DNA of 64,000 bases from JAGOTP01 sp964567995 (GCA_964567995.1 CAZMOB010000002.1:237166-301165), one strand, 5' to 3'. Shown: positions 8,044 to 16,711, counted from the stretch's first letter. Program-made: numbers and translations. The notes: generated by a model from the letters alone, not told the origin.

Positions 8044-8700
8044 ATGGAACACACTCTCAAGGTTTCTGAACGCGAAGCAACAACAAGCGCCTGGGTTCGT
8101 CGAACGCTCTCCGTGATGTTCGGTGGGCTGTTTCTGTTCGAATTCTTGAATTACCTCAAGGTCTTTCAGTACCAAGTCGATTATACGTGGTTCGGCAGAT
8201 TTTTCAGTACATTGGTGTTATTTGGGATTTTGCGCGTCATCGATGAAGTGTTCAAACGAACGCTAAAGAGACGATTGCAGGGCACGGTCTGGTTCGTGAT
8301 GGCGGGATTGTTATGGTTGGATTTTTGTGGGGACATATTTCACTTTTACAGTCGTTGGGGGTGGTACGATCAGTTCGTCCACTTTATGAGTGGCATTTGT
8401 TTAGTCGTGTGTTTGATTCTGGTCTTTGAGACATGCGTTGTTCGGTTACGCTGGAAACTGCCGTCAGGGATCATTTTTATCCTAGCTCTTGGAATTAATA
8501 CCATCTTCGCTGTTGCCTACGAACTTGAGGAATATCTAGAGGATTACTTTTTTCACACCCAACGCTTGGGCGACGGATTCGATACAGCGAATGACCTAAT
8601 GTTGAATCTGTTGGCGGGTGCGCTCACGATTTTGGGAGTGGTTGTTTGGAGGAAATTTTCTAAGCCAACGTTGCGCGCATTGACTTCGGAATCTCCCTGA
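8044..8700 (+). CDS. YjdF-like (DUF2238) membrane protein
   Basis: From ATG 8044 the protein has 218 residues and about five to six membrane segments. The conserved polar residues of the YjdF/DUF2238 family are visible: WYDQFVHFMSG, AVAYELEEYLED and GDGFDTANDLMLNLLAG. The family is integral-membrane and its function is not established. An in-frame upstream codon at 8017 would add nine poor residues, so I prefer the ATG. It is divergent from the CAP-domain gene. Confidence 0.75.
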   Translation: MEHTLKVSEREATTSAWVRRTLSVMFGGLFLFEFLNYLKVFQYQVDYTWFGRFFSTLVLFGILRVIDEVFKRTLKRRLQGTVWFVMAGLLWLDFCGDIFHFYSRWGWYDQFVHFMSGICLVVCLILVFETCVVRLRWKLPSGIIFILALGINTIFAVAYELEEYLEDYFFHTQRLGDGFDTANDLMLNLLAGALTILGVVVWRKFSKPTLRALTSESP

Positions 8701-8729
8701 TTGCTGGCTGCTCGCGGACTGTTTATAGT
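8701..8729 (+). promoter_or_regulatory. Promoter of the papain-like peptidase/pirin pair
   Basis: TTGCTG (8701-8706), a 17-base spacer and TATAGT (8724-8729) lie 18 bases before the ATG at 8747. No ribosome-binding site is evident. Confidence 0.55.
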
Positions 8730-8746
8730 AGCTATATCCTTCTGCT

Positions 8747-9808
8747 ATGAGTCATTCGTATCGTCCGAAGCAAGGCTTGCGGCAAGATCCGCCGGATACG
8801 AGAGATTTTTTGTATCGTGATCTCTTCGGAGCGGGTGAAGTTCCGCCAGCAGACTGGGAGACAGGATTTTCCGCCTATGATCAAACGGGTTTAGCGCCGT
8901 TGCTGTATGATCAGGGGCAATCGTTTTCGTGTGTTGCTCAAGCGACCGCCGCTCATTTACGGTTGTGGCATAAGCGTTTGACCGATCAAGACGTCGATTT
9001 TTCTCGTCACTTCATTTATTCCCAGATAAGCGCCGGACTGAATGCCGGTGCTTCGTTGCGCGATGGGGTGCAGCTCGTCGCAACCATCGGAGATTGTCCG
9101 GAATCGACCGTGCCTTCCTATGAGCAAGGTCGTCCGCCCAGCGAGGAATACATGTATTCCCAAGCTTGGATGTCCGAAGCCGTGTTCGATGAGGCGCGTC
9201 GTTTCGATCAGTTTTCCTATCGGGTCGTACCAGGCCAGACGACGGATATCGATCTTTTCGCACACGCCATTCGGAATAATTGTGGCATCGTTGGTGGCTT
9301 TACTGGGACAACGCAAGGTTGGTTGCTGCCATTGGTCCGTTGGCCACAAGTGGGTGAGCAACGCTGGAGTCACGCCGTCTTCTTATCAGGCTTCGGCATG
9401 TATGAAGGGAAAAGATGTTTGTTTACGAAAAATAGTTGGGGTGGTCGCTATACGATTTCCGATGGTCGGTGGCGAGGCTATCAGGCGATCTCGGAAGACT
9501 ATTTTTCCGCCATTGAGCCGACAGCCGTTGGACCGGTGGCGGGTGCCTATGTGTTCAATGCGTGGGTTCTAGTACCAGATCGTCAATTAACTCCTAACGT
9601 CCGTCTTATGGATTTTCTTCGTCGCAATGAAGGGAAATTGGTGCAGGATTCGCAGCAATCTGGATCAATTGGGGTGGTAGCGGGTGGAAAAATTCTGGTC
9701 GCGCGTCCTGAGCGCTTAGCTCAGCTGCTGGCTACTTATCTTGTCCGCAAAGAAGGGGTGGGTGTACCACGTGACCTCTGGAATGCTGCTCCTAAACAAG
9801 ACGTGTAA
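8747..9808 (+). CDS. Papain-like (C1 family) cysteine peptidase
   Basis: A 353-residue protein with the C1A triad. The oxyanion Gln and catalytic Cys are in YDQGQSFSCVAQAT (about residues 55-68), the His is in WSHAVFLSGFG and the Asn is in FTKNSWGGRY. No signal peptide or propeptide is apparent, so it may be cytoplasmic or exported in another way, unlike typical secreted papains. About 100 residues follow the catalytic domain and show no recognised domain. It ends two bases before the GTG of the pirin gene, so the two are translationally linked. Confidence 0.85.
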   Translation: MSHSYRPKQGLRQDPPDTRDFLYRDLFGAGEVPPADWETGFSAYDQTGLAPLLYDQGQSFSCVAQATAAHLRLWHKRLTDQDVDFSRHFIYSQISAGLNAGASLRDGVQLVATIGDCPESTVPSYEQGRPPSEEYMYSQAWMSEAVFDEARRFDQFSYRVVPGQTTDIDLFAHAIRNNCGIVGGFTGTTQGWLLPLVRWPQVGEQRWSHAVFLSGFGMYEGKRCLFTKNSWGGRYTISDGRWRGYQAISEDYFSAIEPTAVGPVAGAYVFNAWVLVPDRQLTPNVRLMDFLRRNEGKLVQDSQQSGSIGVVAGGKILVARPERLAQLLATYLVRKEGVGVPRDLWNAAPKQDV

Positions 9809-9810
9809 GT

Positions 9811-10509
9811 GTGATTACCAACATCAGCGCAAGCAAGCGCCATCTCGCCAAGTACGAGTGGTTGAAGACCTATCATTTGTTTTCGTTTGCCGATTATTTC
9901 GATCCACTGAATCTTCAATTCGGTGTCCTGCGTGTGTTCAATGATGACACGATCGGGGCATTTTCGGGATTCGATGAACATGGTCATGACAATATGGAAA
10001 TCGTCACCATCGTCTTGCAGGGCCAGTTGACCCATCGTGATAGTTTGGGAAACACCACCACGATCAAAGCGGGCGAAGTGCAACGGATGTCGGCTGGAAC
10101 GGGCGTAGTCCACGCGGAAAAGAATTTGGCGGATGAGCCAGTGCACTTGTATCAGCTCTGGTTTTTGCCAGAAGCGAAAGATCTTGTGCCTAGTTATGCG
10201 CAGCGGGATTTCTCTTATAGAGAAAAGAATAGACTGGTTCCTATCGTTTCGAATAAAACGATAGATGATACGCTGCAGATGTCTGCGGATGCGACGATCT
10301 ATCTAGCGGAGCTGGAAGAAGGAAAAGAACTGCGCTATTCGATTGTCTCACAGCGTGGAGTGTTTATGTACATCCAAACAGGAGAGCTCGAAATAAACGG
10401 GCACGTCTTTGAAACAGGGGATCAGGCTCGGATAGAATCAGAATCTGAGCTTCTTGTTCGTGCGAAGCAGGAAGCAAAGTTTATCTGTATTGAGGTTGGA
10501 GGCTTTTAA
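9811..10509 (+). CDS. Pirin-family bicupin (YhaK/YhhW-like)
   Basis: A 232-residue pirin with a GTG start. The first cupin has the pirin core HGHDNMEIVTIVLQGQLTH followed by DSLGN, then MSAGTGVVHAE and LYQLWFLP. A second, weaker cupin occupies the C-terminal half. Family members bind a metal; E. coli YhhW has quercetinase activity and others act as redox sensors. The metal-binding set here appears to be His58, His60 and His102-like positions plus a glutamate. The stop codon overlaps the convergent DoxX stop by two bases. Confidence 0.88.
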   Translation: MITNISASKRHLAKYEWLKTYHLFSFADYFDPLNLQFGVLRVFNDDTIGAFSGFDEHGHDNMEIVTIVLQGQLTHRDSLGNTTTIKAGEVQRMSAGTGVVHAEKNLADEPVHLYQLWFLPEAKDLVPSYAQRDFSYREKNRLVPIVSNKTIDDTLQMSADATIYLAELEEGKELRYSIVSQRGVFMYIQTGELEINGHVFETGDQARIESESELLVRAKQEAKFICIEVGGF

Positions 10510-10892
10510 CGCAAATAGTGGTTCTGTGTTCTGAAGCGTTGATCAAGTGTCCACGCGTCAGGCTCGCTGAGAGTAAGAGCGACACCAACAGCTCCTAAGG
10601 TTGCATCACGTACACCGGTGGCTCCACCAACAGTTCCGGCGATGCCAAATAGATGAAGCGCCAAGACGGCTGCCGCGAACCGTGTGTAGCAGCCTAAAAA
10701 GAGGGCAATAGCCAAACACACTTCCAGCCAACCATTCAACTGAATCAACATTTCGCCTGGAATCGGCATGTACCCAGTCCATTCAGGCAGGAGTCCAATC
10801 CAGTCAGCGGGATTCATGAGTTGCTGGATGCCAAACCACCAGAAGAGCGCAACCCAGGCCCAGCGCAGAATCACTCGTGAAACAAGGCTCAT
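10506..10892 (-). CDS. DoxX-family membrane protein
   Basis: A 128-residue protein with four hydrophobic helices and the DoxX pattern: an N-terminal helix with WWFGIQQLMNP, GWLEVCLAIALFLG and FAAAVLALHLFG. DoxX-type proteins are membrane components associated with quinone or thiosulfate redox steps, though most members are uncharacterised. The start is 18 bases after the stop of the cytochrome-b5-domain gene on the same strand, so the two are likely co-transcribed. Confidence 0.78.
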   Translation of the reverse strand: MSLVSRVILRWAWVALFWWFGIQQLMNPADWIGLLPEWTGYMPIPGEMLIQLNGWLEVCLAIALFLGCYTRFAAAVLALHLFGIAGTVGGATGVRDATLGAVGVALTLSEPDAWTLDQRFRTQNHYLR

Positions 10893-10910
10893 AGTGCCGT
10901 GAGCGATGAA

Positions 10911-11489
10911 TTAACGAAGTGTGCCTATTTTTAACAAGACTAAGGCTGCGCGTGCTCCGCTAGAGCCCCCGTGTTTACGTTCAAAACGGGCAGCGGCGTC
11001 GGTTCCACACAAACCTTGAATAGGACCAGGGCCACCGGGATGGCGTGAAATCCAGGTTGTAAGATCGTATACGTTACCTCCAATGGTAGCCCAGCAACTG
11101 CTTGGTGAGCTGTGGGCTTGGACGTCAGCCATTGTGAAGGTGTTTGGAGCCGGCGTTGGTTCTGGAGTTGGAGTAGGGGTTGGTGAAGGTGTTGGGTTTT
11201 GTGTTGGGGTCACGACCGATGTTGAGGTCGGCTTAGTTGGAGTAGGGGTTGGGGTTGGTTTTGTACTGGTTGCCTTAACGATTGGGGCGGTGCTCGTCGC
11301 GACTAGGGCAGGAGTTGTTGCCGCTGTTCCCGTGCTGTTTCCAGGAGAGGCTGGCATTATCACAGTCGTCGTTGGCGAAGTTGGTGCTGGTTCCATTTTC
11401 ATCACAGGTCGTCCCATGTAGACGATGGAGCCTGCTCCAAGTACGAAGACAAGTGCGATGACAATTCCAACTAAATTCTTGGTATTCAT
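10911..11489 (-). CDS. Membrane-anchored cytochrome b5-domain protein
   Basis: A hydrophobic anchor (residues 6-26) is followed by a ~85-residue Thr/Pro/Ser-rich linker (repeated TPTPT units). A C-terminal cytochrome b5-like heme-binding domain follows: FTMADVQAHSSPSSCWATIG, VYDLTTWISRHPGGPGPI (the HPGG heme-ligand loop), and ERKHGGSSGARA with the likely second His. The domain should face outside and bind heme b for one-electron transfer. Its neighbours are DoxX downstream and the fasciclin lipoprotein upstream. The electron partner is unknown. Confidence 0.88.
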   Translation of the reverse strand: MNTKNLVGIVIALVFVLGAGSIVYMGRPVMKMEPAPTSPTTTVIMPASPGNSTGTAATTPALVATSTAPIVKATSTKPTPTPTPTKPTSTSVVTPTQNPTPSPTPTPTPEPTPAPNTFTMADVQAHSSPSSCWATIGGNVYDLTTWISRHPGGPGPIQGLCGTDAAARFERKHGGSSGARAALVLLKIGTLR

Positions 11490-11542
11490 ATGGATTTCAT
11501 CATACAGGGGAGAGGTGTTTGTGGCTATTGCTCTTTTACAAA

Positions 11543-11574
11543 GAAAATAGCCCGACGCTTGTCGGGCTATTTTC
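11543..11574 (-). terminator. Terminator of the fasciclin lipoprotein gene
   Basis: A 14-bp perfect stem (GAAAATAGCCCGAC and complement) with a 4-nt loop. The minus-strand exit runs into TTTTCTTTG. It separates the fasciclin gene from the cytochrome-b5 gene. Confidence 0.85.
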
Positions 11575-11594
11575 TAGTTTCTTTCAAAAGACGC

Positions 11595-12203
11595 TTATTT
11601 GGTTGGTGGCATGAGGACCGTATCGATCACATGCGTCACACCATTGCTCGAGATGACGTCAGCGGTTTCGACTTTGGCGCCGTTCACCATTACCATTCCA
11701 TTACTTTTTGTGACCTTGAGCTGCTTGCCTTCGACTGTCGTCAACATCTGGCCATCCTGGAGATCGGCTGCTTTCAAGGCACCTGGCACGACGTGGTAGG
11801 TCAAGATGTCGACTAATTTGGCTTTGTTTTCTGGCTTGAGCAAGGTTTCGACCGTTCCGGCTGGGAGTTTATTGAAGGCATCGTTGGTTGGGGCGAAGAC
11901 GGTGAATGGTCCTGGACCCTTGAGCGTTTCAACAAGTCCACCGGCTTGGACGGCAGCGACCAAGGTCGTGACGTTACTGGCTTTCATAGCATTCGCCACG
12001 ATGTCCAAATTGCGGACCATCATCGCCCCACCGACCATCACGCCCTGATCATTCATAGCCTCACCTTGCATCATGGCTTGATTATCGGCTGGCTTTTGAA
12101 TGGCCGCATCGTTGTTCATCATCATTTCGGAAGAGCTTCCGCAGCCGGCGCCGGCCAATGTGAGGGCCACGAGCGCAACTGGGATAAGGCGTTGCATGTG
12201 CAT
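11595..12203 (-). CDS. Fasciclin (FAS1) domain lipoprotein
   Basis: The N-terminus (MHMQRLIPVALVALTLAGAGC) is a lipoprotein signal with the lipobox LAGAGC. A Met/Asn/Asp-rich linker follows and then one FAS1 domain of about 130 residues: DIVANAMKASNVTTLVAAV, GPFTVFAPTNDAFNKLP, LTYHVVPG and NGVTHVIDTVLMP. FAS1 proteins are surface adhesion modules. I use ATG 12203; ATG 12197 is equally possible and neither has a Shine-Dalgarno. It has its own promoter and terminator. Confidence 0.9.
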   Translation of the reverse strand: MHMQRLIPVALVALTLAGAGCGSSSEMMMNNDAAIQKPADNQAMMQGEAMNDQGVMVGGAMMVRNLDIVANAMKASNVTTLVAAVQAGGLVETLKGPGPFTVFAPTNDAFNKLPAGTVETLLKPENKAKLVDILTYHVVPGALKAADLQDGQMLTTVEGKQLKVTKSNGMVMVNGAKVETADVISSNGVTHVIDTVLMPPTK

Positions 12204-12243
12204 AGAGGAGGAAAATAACAAAAGAATAGAATCAATCTTAGTC

Positions 12244-12273
12244 AGTGTATCGTTCGTATTGAAGGCCTGTCAA
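12244..12273 (-). promoter_or_regulatory. Promoter of the fasciclin gene
   Basis: On the minus strand TTGACA (12268-12273) and TACACT (12244-12249) are separated by 18 bases, about 40 bases upstream of the start. Confidence 0.6.
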
Positions 12274-12292
12274 CGTCGTTTCAGACAATGAA

Positions 12293-13117
12293 TCAAAGTT
12301 CGAAACCGAATTGTCCACTGGGGGAAACTGGAATTTGGATTCGTGCTTGGCCGCCGACGGCTCGATCCAGTTCCAGGCTGACGGGTCCATGGTCTGAGCC
12401 GAGGATTTCGTGATGCGTTTCTGCTGAGCGAATTTGGTCACGTAGCTGATTTGAAACGAGAATGTAATCGAAACGCAAGCCTTGGTTCCAGCTGCGTGCT
12501 TGATTGGCATAGGCCCACCAGGAATAGGCACGTCTCGTGGGGTGAAGAAAGCGAAAAGTATCAGTCAGTCCAAGTTCGATCAGTTGGTTAAAACCGGTAC
12601 GTTCTTCCGCACTGCAACCAGGGAAATTCGTCACATCCGGAATGCCGATATCTAAGGCGGTTGGTGCAACGTTGAAATCTCCACAGATGATGAGTGACTT
12701 CTGCTCTTGAAGGACTGTGAGATACGTGCGTAACGCTTCGTCCCAAGCGAGCCGGAAGGGGAGGCGGGCGTAGCTAATTTGTACATTCGGAACATAGATG
12801 TTCACCAGGAAAAAGGTGTCGAACTCAGCGGTCAAAATCCGTCCTTCGCAGTCGAATTCGGTTTTGCCTAACCCACGTGTCAAGCTGAGTGGTTCTTGTT
12901 TGGTGAGGAGAGCGACACCGCTGTAGCCACTGCGCTCTGCCGAATGCCAGTAGGAGGCATAACCTCGAAAAGACGGTACATGCTCATCTAGATCGCGCTC
13001 GCTGATCTTCGTTTCTTGAAGACAGACGATATCCGGGTCCGTTTCCGAGAGCCAATCCAAAAAGCCGTTGTTCAGAATCGAACGGATTCCATTTACGTTC
13101 CAGGAAATCAGCTTCAT
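12293..13117 (-). CDS. xth: Exodeoxyribonuclease III family AP endonuclease
   Basis: From ATG 13117 (MKLISWNVNGIRS) the 274-residue protein has the whole exonuclease III active site: Asn in WNVNGIR, Glu in CLQETKI, the Asp/Asn pair in ICGDFNVAP, LRFDYILVS, and the terminal SDHGPV. It should cleave DNA at abasic sites and remove 3' blocks in base-excision repair. The start overlaps the stop of the upstream cupin gene by four bases (ATGA), which favours this start over the longer in-frame reading to 13156. Confidence 0.93.
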   Translation of the reverse strand: MKLISWNVNGIRSILNNGFLDWLSETDPDIVCLQETKISERDLDEHVPSFRGYASYWHSAERSGYSGVALLTKQEPLSLTRGLGKTEFDCEGRILTAEFDTFFLVNIYVPNVQISYARLPFRLAWDEALRTYLTVLQEQKSLIICGDFNVAPTALDIGIPDVTNFPGCSAEERTGFNQLIELGLTDTFRFLHPTRRAYSWWAYANQARSWNQGLRFDYILVSNQLRDQIRSAETHHEILGSDHGPVSLELDRAVGGQARIQIPVSPSGQFGFEL

Positions 13118-13380
13118 TTTGTTCCAACGATCATCTTGAAGGGTCTCGCACCGCAAGTCGCGGTATGACTTGTGCCGGCAGGAATTTCGAATTGATCGCC
13201 AGCCTGGAGAGTGACCGAGCTAATCTCATCCTTCATAGTCAATTCACCTTCCAAAATGACGTGTACGGTTGTTTGATCGTGAGTGTGCTGGCCAAAATCT
13301 GTATCGGCGGGCATTTCGCACACGTTCAGATCGTGATAGCCTTCCTCGGCCAATTTTTTCATCCAAGCATCTTGGGTCAT
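13114..13380 (-). CDS. Small cupin-domain protein
   Basis: An 88-residue single cupin. Motif 1 is FGQHTHDQTTVHVILEGELT with two His ligands, and motif 2 is LQAGDQFEIPAGTSHTA. The fold binds a metal or small ligand; specific activity cannot be assigned. Its stop overlaps the xth start in an ATGA, so both proteins are made from one message. A role with DNA repair is not implied by the fold and may be only positional. Confidence 0.82.
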   Translation of the reverse strand: MTQDAWMKKLAEEGYHDLNVCEMPADTDFGQHTHDQTTVHVILEGELTMKDEISSVTLQAGDQFEIPAGTSHTATCGARPFKMIVGTK

Positions 13381-13424
13381 AGAAACGAATAGTCTAAATC
13401 AAGTTCTTTCATTATGATGACAAT

Positions 13425-14132
13425 ATGACCAAAAAACAGCAACCAGCTCACCTTGTGAACACCTGCTTTATCGTTGTCGGTTACGGGATCCCAAAGGATA
13501 TCCTCCAAGACCAGAACTACGACTTTTATCTCAGAACCATCTTTAACAAAATTTTTGATATTTGTTCTATATCGGGAAACTGGAATCCAGTGATTCTCTT
13601 CTCTGGCGGAAAGACAGATATGTGGAAGCCGTATCGTCGAATAGAGGCGCAGGAAATGAAGAAAGCCTTCCTATCACTTATGCAACGACCAGCGGTCAAG
13701 GCTCAGACAAAAGGCTGGAAGATCGTCTTGGAGCCAAAATCTCTGTCGACCTTGGATAACTTTCTGTACGCAAAGGAAGTGTTAGATCAGAAACAGCTTT
13801 ATCCAAAAAAGATTGCCGTCTTTTGTGAACAGACGCGTGCAGCGAGAGTAAAAGTTCTGGCACGAACCTTCTTCAAGCGAGCCGATGTGCATCCGATTGA
13901 TTTCGATCAATCCGCGAATCGCTATCTCGATCCAAAGAAGCTGCAACGTCTCGCCAAAGAAGCGTTGAAGTTCGATCTCTGGGCCTTGGAGAGCGCAGAG
14001 CATTTGGCGAAACATCAAGCGTTGTTCAAAGAAAAGATCCAGTTTTTACGAGACGCAGGCCCAGACGCGCATGTAGAAGCCGTGCGACAGTGGTGGGAGA
14101 AACAATTAGAGAAGGTGGATGCAGGGCGTTAA
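13425..14132 (+). CDS. DUF218/YdcF-like protein
   Basis: A 235-residue protein with the general pattern of the DUF218 (SanA/ElyC/YdcF) family: an N-terminal beta strand CFIVVGYGIP, then VILFSGGKT, IVLEPKSLSTLDNFLYAKEVL (the T-xDN segment) and IAVFCEQTRAARVKVLA. The family is linked to envelope processes and may bind nucleotides or isoprenyl intermediates, but most members are uncharacterised. There is no membrane anchor here, unlike SanA. It ends 12 bases before the next gene, so they are probably co-transcribed. Confidence 0.62.
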   Translation: MTKKQQPAHLVNTCFIVVGYGIPKDILQDQNYDFYLRTIFNKIFDICSISGNWNPVILFSGGKTDMWKPYRRIEAQEMKKAFLSLMQRPAVKAQTKGWKIVLEPKSLSTLDNFLYAKEVLDQKQLYPKKIAVFCEQTRAARVKVLARTFFKRADVHPIDFDQSANRYLDPKKLQRLAKEALKFDLWALESAEHLAKHQALFKEKIQFLRDAGPDAHVEAVRQWWEKQLEKVDAGR

Positions 14133-14144
14133 CCGGCTTTGGTC

Positions 14145-14837
14145 ATGAAATCGATTCGTGCGTGGGTCTATGTGTTCGCTGCGGCGATCGGCTGTGCGAT
14201 CTTGTCCTTTTCCTATTTTGCTGAACGAGTAGATTGGTTGTTGGGAATGTCTCGATTGAAGCTCTTCGGATTGGCGGCATCCGCGTTCTTATATCTCAGT
14301 CTTGTACCGAGTCCTTTGTACGAGATTTTTCCCGAGCTTCCGGGGCGAGTGATCTTTCAGCGTGCCAAAAAAGCGTTGGGTATCTCTGCTTTTTTCTTTG
14401 CGCTGGTCTATGGAGCTTTGTTCGGGTTCATGTTGTCTGAGGGCTCGATGGGTCTACCCGCTTCCTGGAATGTAAAAGAAACAATGTTCCTAGGGACGGG
14501 CTTGGGCGCGTTCTTCATTCTGGCGATCTTGGCGATCACTTCCATCAAGGCTATCAAGCAACGCATCCGACCATGGTGGAAAATGCTGCATCGTTTCGTC
14601 TACTTGGCGGGTGGTCTGTCGGCAATTCATCTCGCTCTGTTTACGTCTTTTTCTTCACAGTCTCACGCAGTAAGAGTGGGTTCTTTCGTTCTTATCGAGG
14701 GATTGTGGCTGATTCAACTCATTCGTTTTGATCGGTTTATTCGGCTCCATTTCCCACGTTTGAAACGAGTGATTGTGTGTACGCTATTTCCCGTTGGTTC
14801 GGTCGCCTTATTCTGGTTGTTCTTTTTGATCGACTAG
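14145..14837 (+). CDS. Ferric-reductase-like transmembrane protein
   Basis: The protein (about 230 residues, ATG 14145) has six hydrophobic segments in the arrangement of the ferric-reductase/MsrQ membrane domain. The second heme-ligand helix is present: PWWKMLHRFVYLAGGLSAIH. In the first conserved helix the usual His is missing (KKALGISAFFFALVYGALFG, where relatives carry a His after the aliphatic run). It may bind one heme or none. The 3' end overlaps the convergent repair gene by 30 bases. Confidence 0.7.
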   Translation: MKSIRAWVYVFAAAIGCAILSFSYFAERVDWLLGMSRLKLFGLAASAFLYLSLVPSPLYEIFPELPGRVIFQRAKKALGISAFFFALVYGALFGFMLSEGSMGLPASWNVKETMFLGTGLGAFFILAILAITSIKAIKQRIRPWWKMLHRFVYLAGGLSAIHLALFTSFSSQSHAVRVGSFVLIEGLWLIQLIRFDRFIRLHFPRLKRVIVCTLFPVGSVALFWLFFLID

Positions 14838-15692
14838 CGGCTCGACCTGAACCGATTCCCAGCCGATCATGGCGGCCTTACGCGTACTGCCCCAATGATA
14901 GTTTCCGAGGACACCACTCGCTTGAATCACTCGATGACAGGGGATCAGAAAGGAAACGGGATTCTGACCCACGGCTGTCCCAACGGCGCGATAGGCCTTG
15001 GGTTTATGGATCTCAGACGCAAGGTTTCCATACGTGGTCAGTCGACCCTGAGGAATCTTGAGAAGCGCTTCCCAGACTTTAAGTTGAAAAGGCGTTCCCT
15101 TGAGATGAAGTTTGATCTCAAACAGATCATTTTTTGAACGGGTAAAGAGAGATAGAGCGCGCGCATGCAGAAGATCGGACGAGTGATGGAAGTTTGCCTG
15201 TGGAAAACGCGAGCGGAGATCTCTGAAGGCAGCCTCATCACTCTCCATCGTGAATGCGAGATAGCAGATCCCTTTTGTGGTTGAAGCGAGAAGTATTCGA
15301 CCGAATGGGCTGTCGGCAAAGGCATAGTTGATGGGGACTTCTGCGCCGCCTTGTTTCCATTCACCTGGAGTCATCCCTTCGATCGTCACGAACAGATCAT
15401 GTAGGCGGCCAGAGCCAGAGAGACCAGTCGTTACAGATGTTTCTAGCAAGGAAGAACGATGATTGATTAATCGCTTCTTCGCCTGCTCGATCGTGAGGTA
15501 TTGAAGGAATTTTTTCGGACTTGTTCCCGCCCAATCGGTGAAGAGGCGTTGAAAATGAGCCGGGCTCAGTCCTACGTGTTCGGCAATTTCTTCCAGACTC
15601 GGTTGTGTCTTAACATTTCGTTGAAGATACTCAATCGCCAGAGTGATACGCTGAAAATCGAGATGAGGCGATTGTTTTGTGGACGGAGTCAT
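14808..15692 (-). CDS. AraC-type HTH + O6-alkylguanine-DNA alkyltransferase (Ada-like)
   Basis: A 294-residue fusion. An AraC-type DNA-binding domain (about residues 12-110: SLEEIAEHVGLSPAHFQRLF and SSLLETSVTTGLSGSGRLHD) is joined to a methyltransferase with the active-site IPCHRVIQ near residue 258. FQLKVWEALLKIPQGRLTTY and YRAVGTAVGQNP lie before it. The N-terminal zinc/phosphotriester domain of E. coli Ada is absent, so the protein repairs O6-alkylguanine and may regulate, but lacks the Ada sensor domain. Confidence 0.93.
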   Translation of the reverse strand: MTPSTKQSPHLDFQRITLAIEYLQRNVKTQPSLEEIAEHVGLSPAHFQRLFTDWAGTSPKKFLQYLTIEQAKKRLINHRSSLLETSVTTGLSGSGRLHDLFVTIEGMTPGEWKQGGAEVPINYAFADSPFGRILLASTTKGICYLAFTMESDEAAFRDLRSRFPQANFHHSSDLLHARALSLFTRSKNDLFEIKLHLKGTPFQLKVWEALLKIPQGRLTTYGNLASEIHKPKAYRAVGTAVGQNPVSFLIPCHRVIQASGVLGNYHWGSTRKAAMIGWESVQVEPLVDQKEQPE

Positions 15693-15749
15693 AACTTACA
15701 CGGATCAGCATAAAGAAAAGATGGAGGCTCGTCGACCCGATTCTTGCGA

Positions 15750-15953
15750 TCAGTGAGGAGCCTGCTTTTGAGCGATAGCCTTTGCATTCAGGTATTTGTA
15801 ATACTCTACGTCTTTGACCGATGCTGTAGGAAGGCCTTGAAAGAGAAGATTGTTGCATTGATCTGTTCGATCGAATTCTTCCAAGACTTGCGCATATTGT
15901 TTTTTCCTTTCACTGTATGCATTGTTGAGTTGTTCGAGCGTAGAGGGGCTCAT
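15750..15953 (-). CDS. Small helical hypothetical protein
   Basis: A 67-residue reading frame (MSPSTLEQLNNAYSERKKQY) predicts a charged helix followed by a short second helix. I recognise no family. The amino-acid composition is protein-like, while the opposite-strand frame over the same bases is Cys/Phe-rich and not credible. No ribosome-binding site is seen. It could be a small regulatory or structural peptide. Confidence 0.45.
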   Translation of the reverse strand: MSPSTLEQLNNAYSERKKQYAQVLEEFDRTDQCNNLLFQGLPTASVKDVEYYKYLNAKAIAQKQAPH

Positions 15954-16012
15954 AGAGTCAGTAGGTGAGGATGAATGATAGGAGTATCCTAACCGAGTAA
16001 TTTTCTTCTCAA

Positions 16013-16678
16013 ATGAATTTGCTGATCGTCGAGGATGACAAGGGCATTCTAGAGTTTCTCAAGACATCCTTAAAAAGTGAAGGGTTTGTCGTCGATACAA
16101 GCGAAGATGGGGCGGTTGGTGCGCATAAGGTGAAAACGCATGACTATGATCTGGTCTTGTTAGATATCATGCTCCCACATAAAACGGGTCGGGAGATTTG
16201 TGCGGAGATTCGCGCAGAGGGAAAAAAGATGCCGATTCTCATACTTTCCGTCAAAGGAGAGATCGAGTCCAAGGTTGATTTATTTGAGATTGGAGCTGAT
16301 GACTATCTCGTAAAACCTTTTTCCTATGCGGAATTGCTGGCCAGAATCAAGGTACTCATGCGCCGGCCACTCACTCTGAACGGAGGGGTTCTCCAGGTGG
16401 ACGATCTTGTATTGGATACGAAAGGTCGTACGGTCACGCGGGATGGGAAGAGTATCCATCTGACGCCAAAGGAATTCTTTCTACTCGAATATTTCATGCG
16501 CAATCGTGGAAAAGTGCTCTCACGCCAAGCGATTTTAGAACATGTTTGGGATATGAACGCTGACCCCTTCACGAATACTATCGAAACGCACGTGTTGAAT
16601 CTGCGAAAGAAAATAGGCGATCGACACAAACGAGAGTTGATTCAAAGTGTGTCTGGTACGGGGTATAAGATCGTCTGA
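16013..16678 (+). CDS. OmpR/PhoB-family response regulator
   Basis: A 221-residue regulator with receiver residues EDD, the phospho-acceptor in LVLLDIMLPHKTG and the lysine in DDYLVKPFSYAE. A winged-helix domain follows (LTPKEFFLLEYFMRNRGKVL; IETHVLNLRKKIG; VSGTGYKIV). It is encoded 385 bases before a histidine kinase of a different architecture from the first one in the window. An array of 11-base direct repeats, of the kind bound by this family, directly follows the gene. Confidence 0.92.
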   Translation: MNLLIVEDDKGILEFLKTSLKSEGFVVDTSEDGAVGAHKVKTHDYDLVLLDIMLPHKTGREICAEIRAEGKKMPILILSVKGEIESKVDLFEIGADDYLVKPFSYAELLARIKVLMRRPLTLNGGVLQVDDLVLDTKGRTVTRDGKSIHLTPKEFFLLEYFMRNRGKVLSRQAILEHVWDMNADPFTNTIETHVLNLRKKIGDRHKRELIQSVSGTGYKIV

Positions 16679-16683
16679 AATGG

Positions 16684-16711
16684 CTTTAGAGAAACTTTAG
16701 AAAAGTTTTAT
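16684..16711 (+). promoter_or_regulatory. Tandem 11-bp direct repeats, possible response-regulator box
   Basis: CTTTAGAGAAA (16684-16694) is followed immediately by CTTTAGAAAAG (16695-16705) and TTTTATC. The period of exactly 11 bases is that of PhoB/OmpR half-sites. It lies five bases after the regulator stop and ahead of the small ORF and kinase, so it may autoregulate them. Confidence 0.4.
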
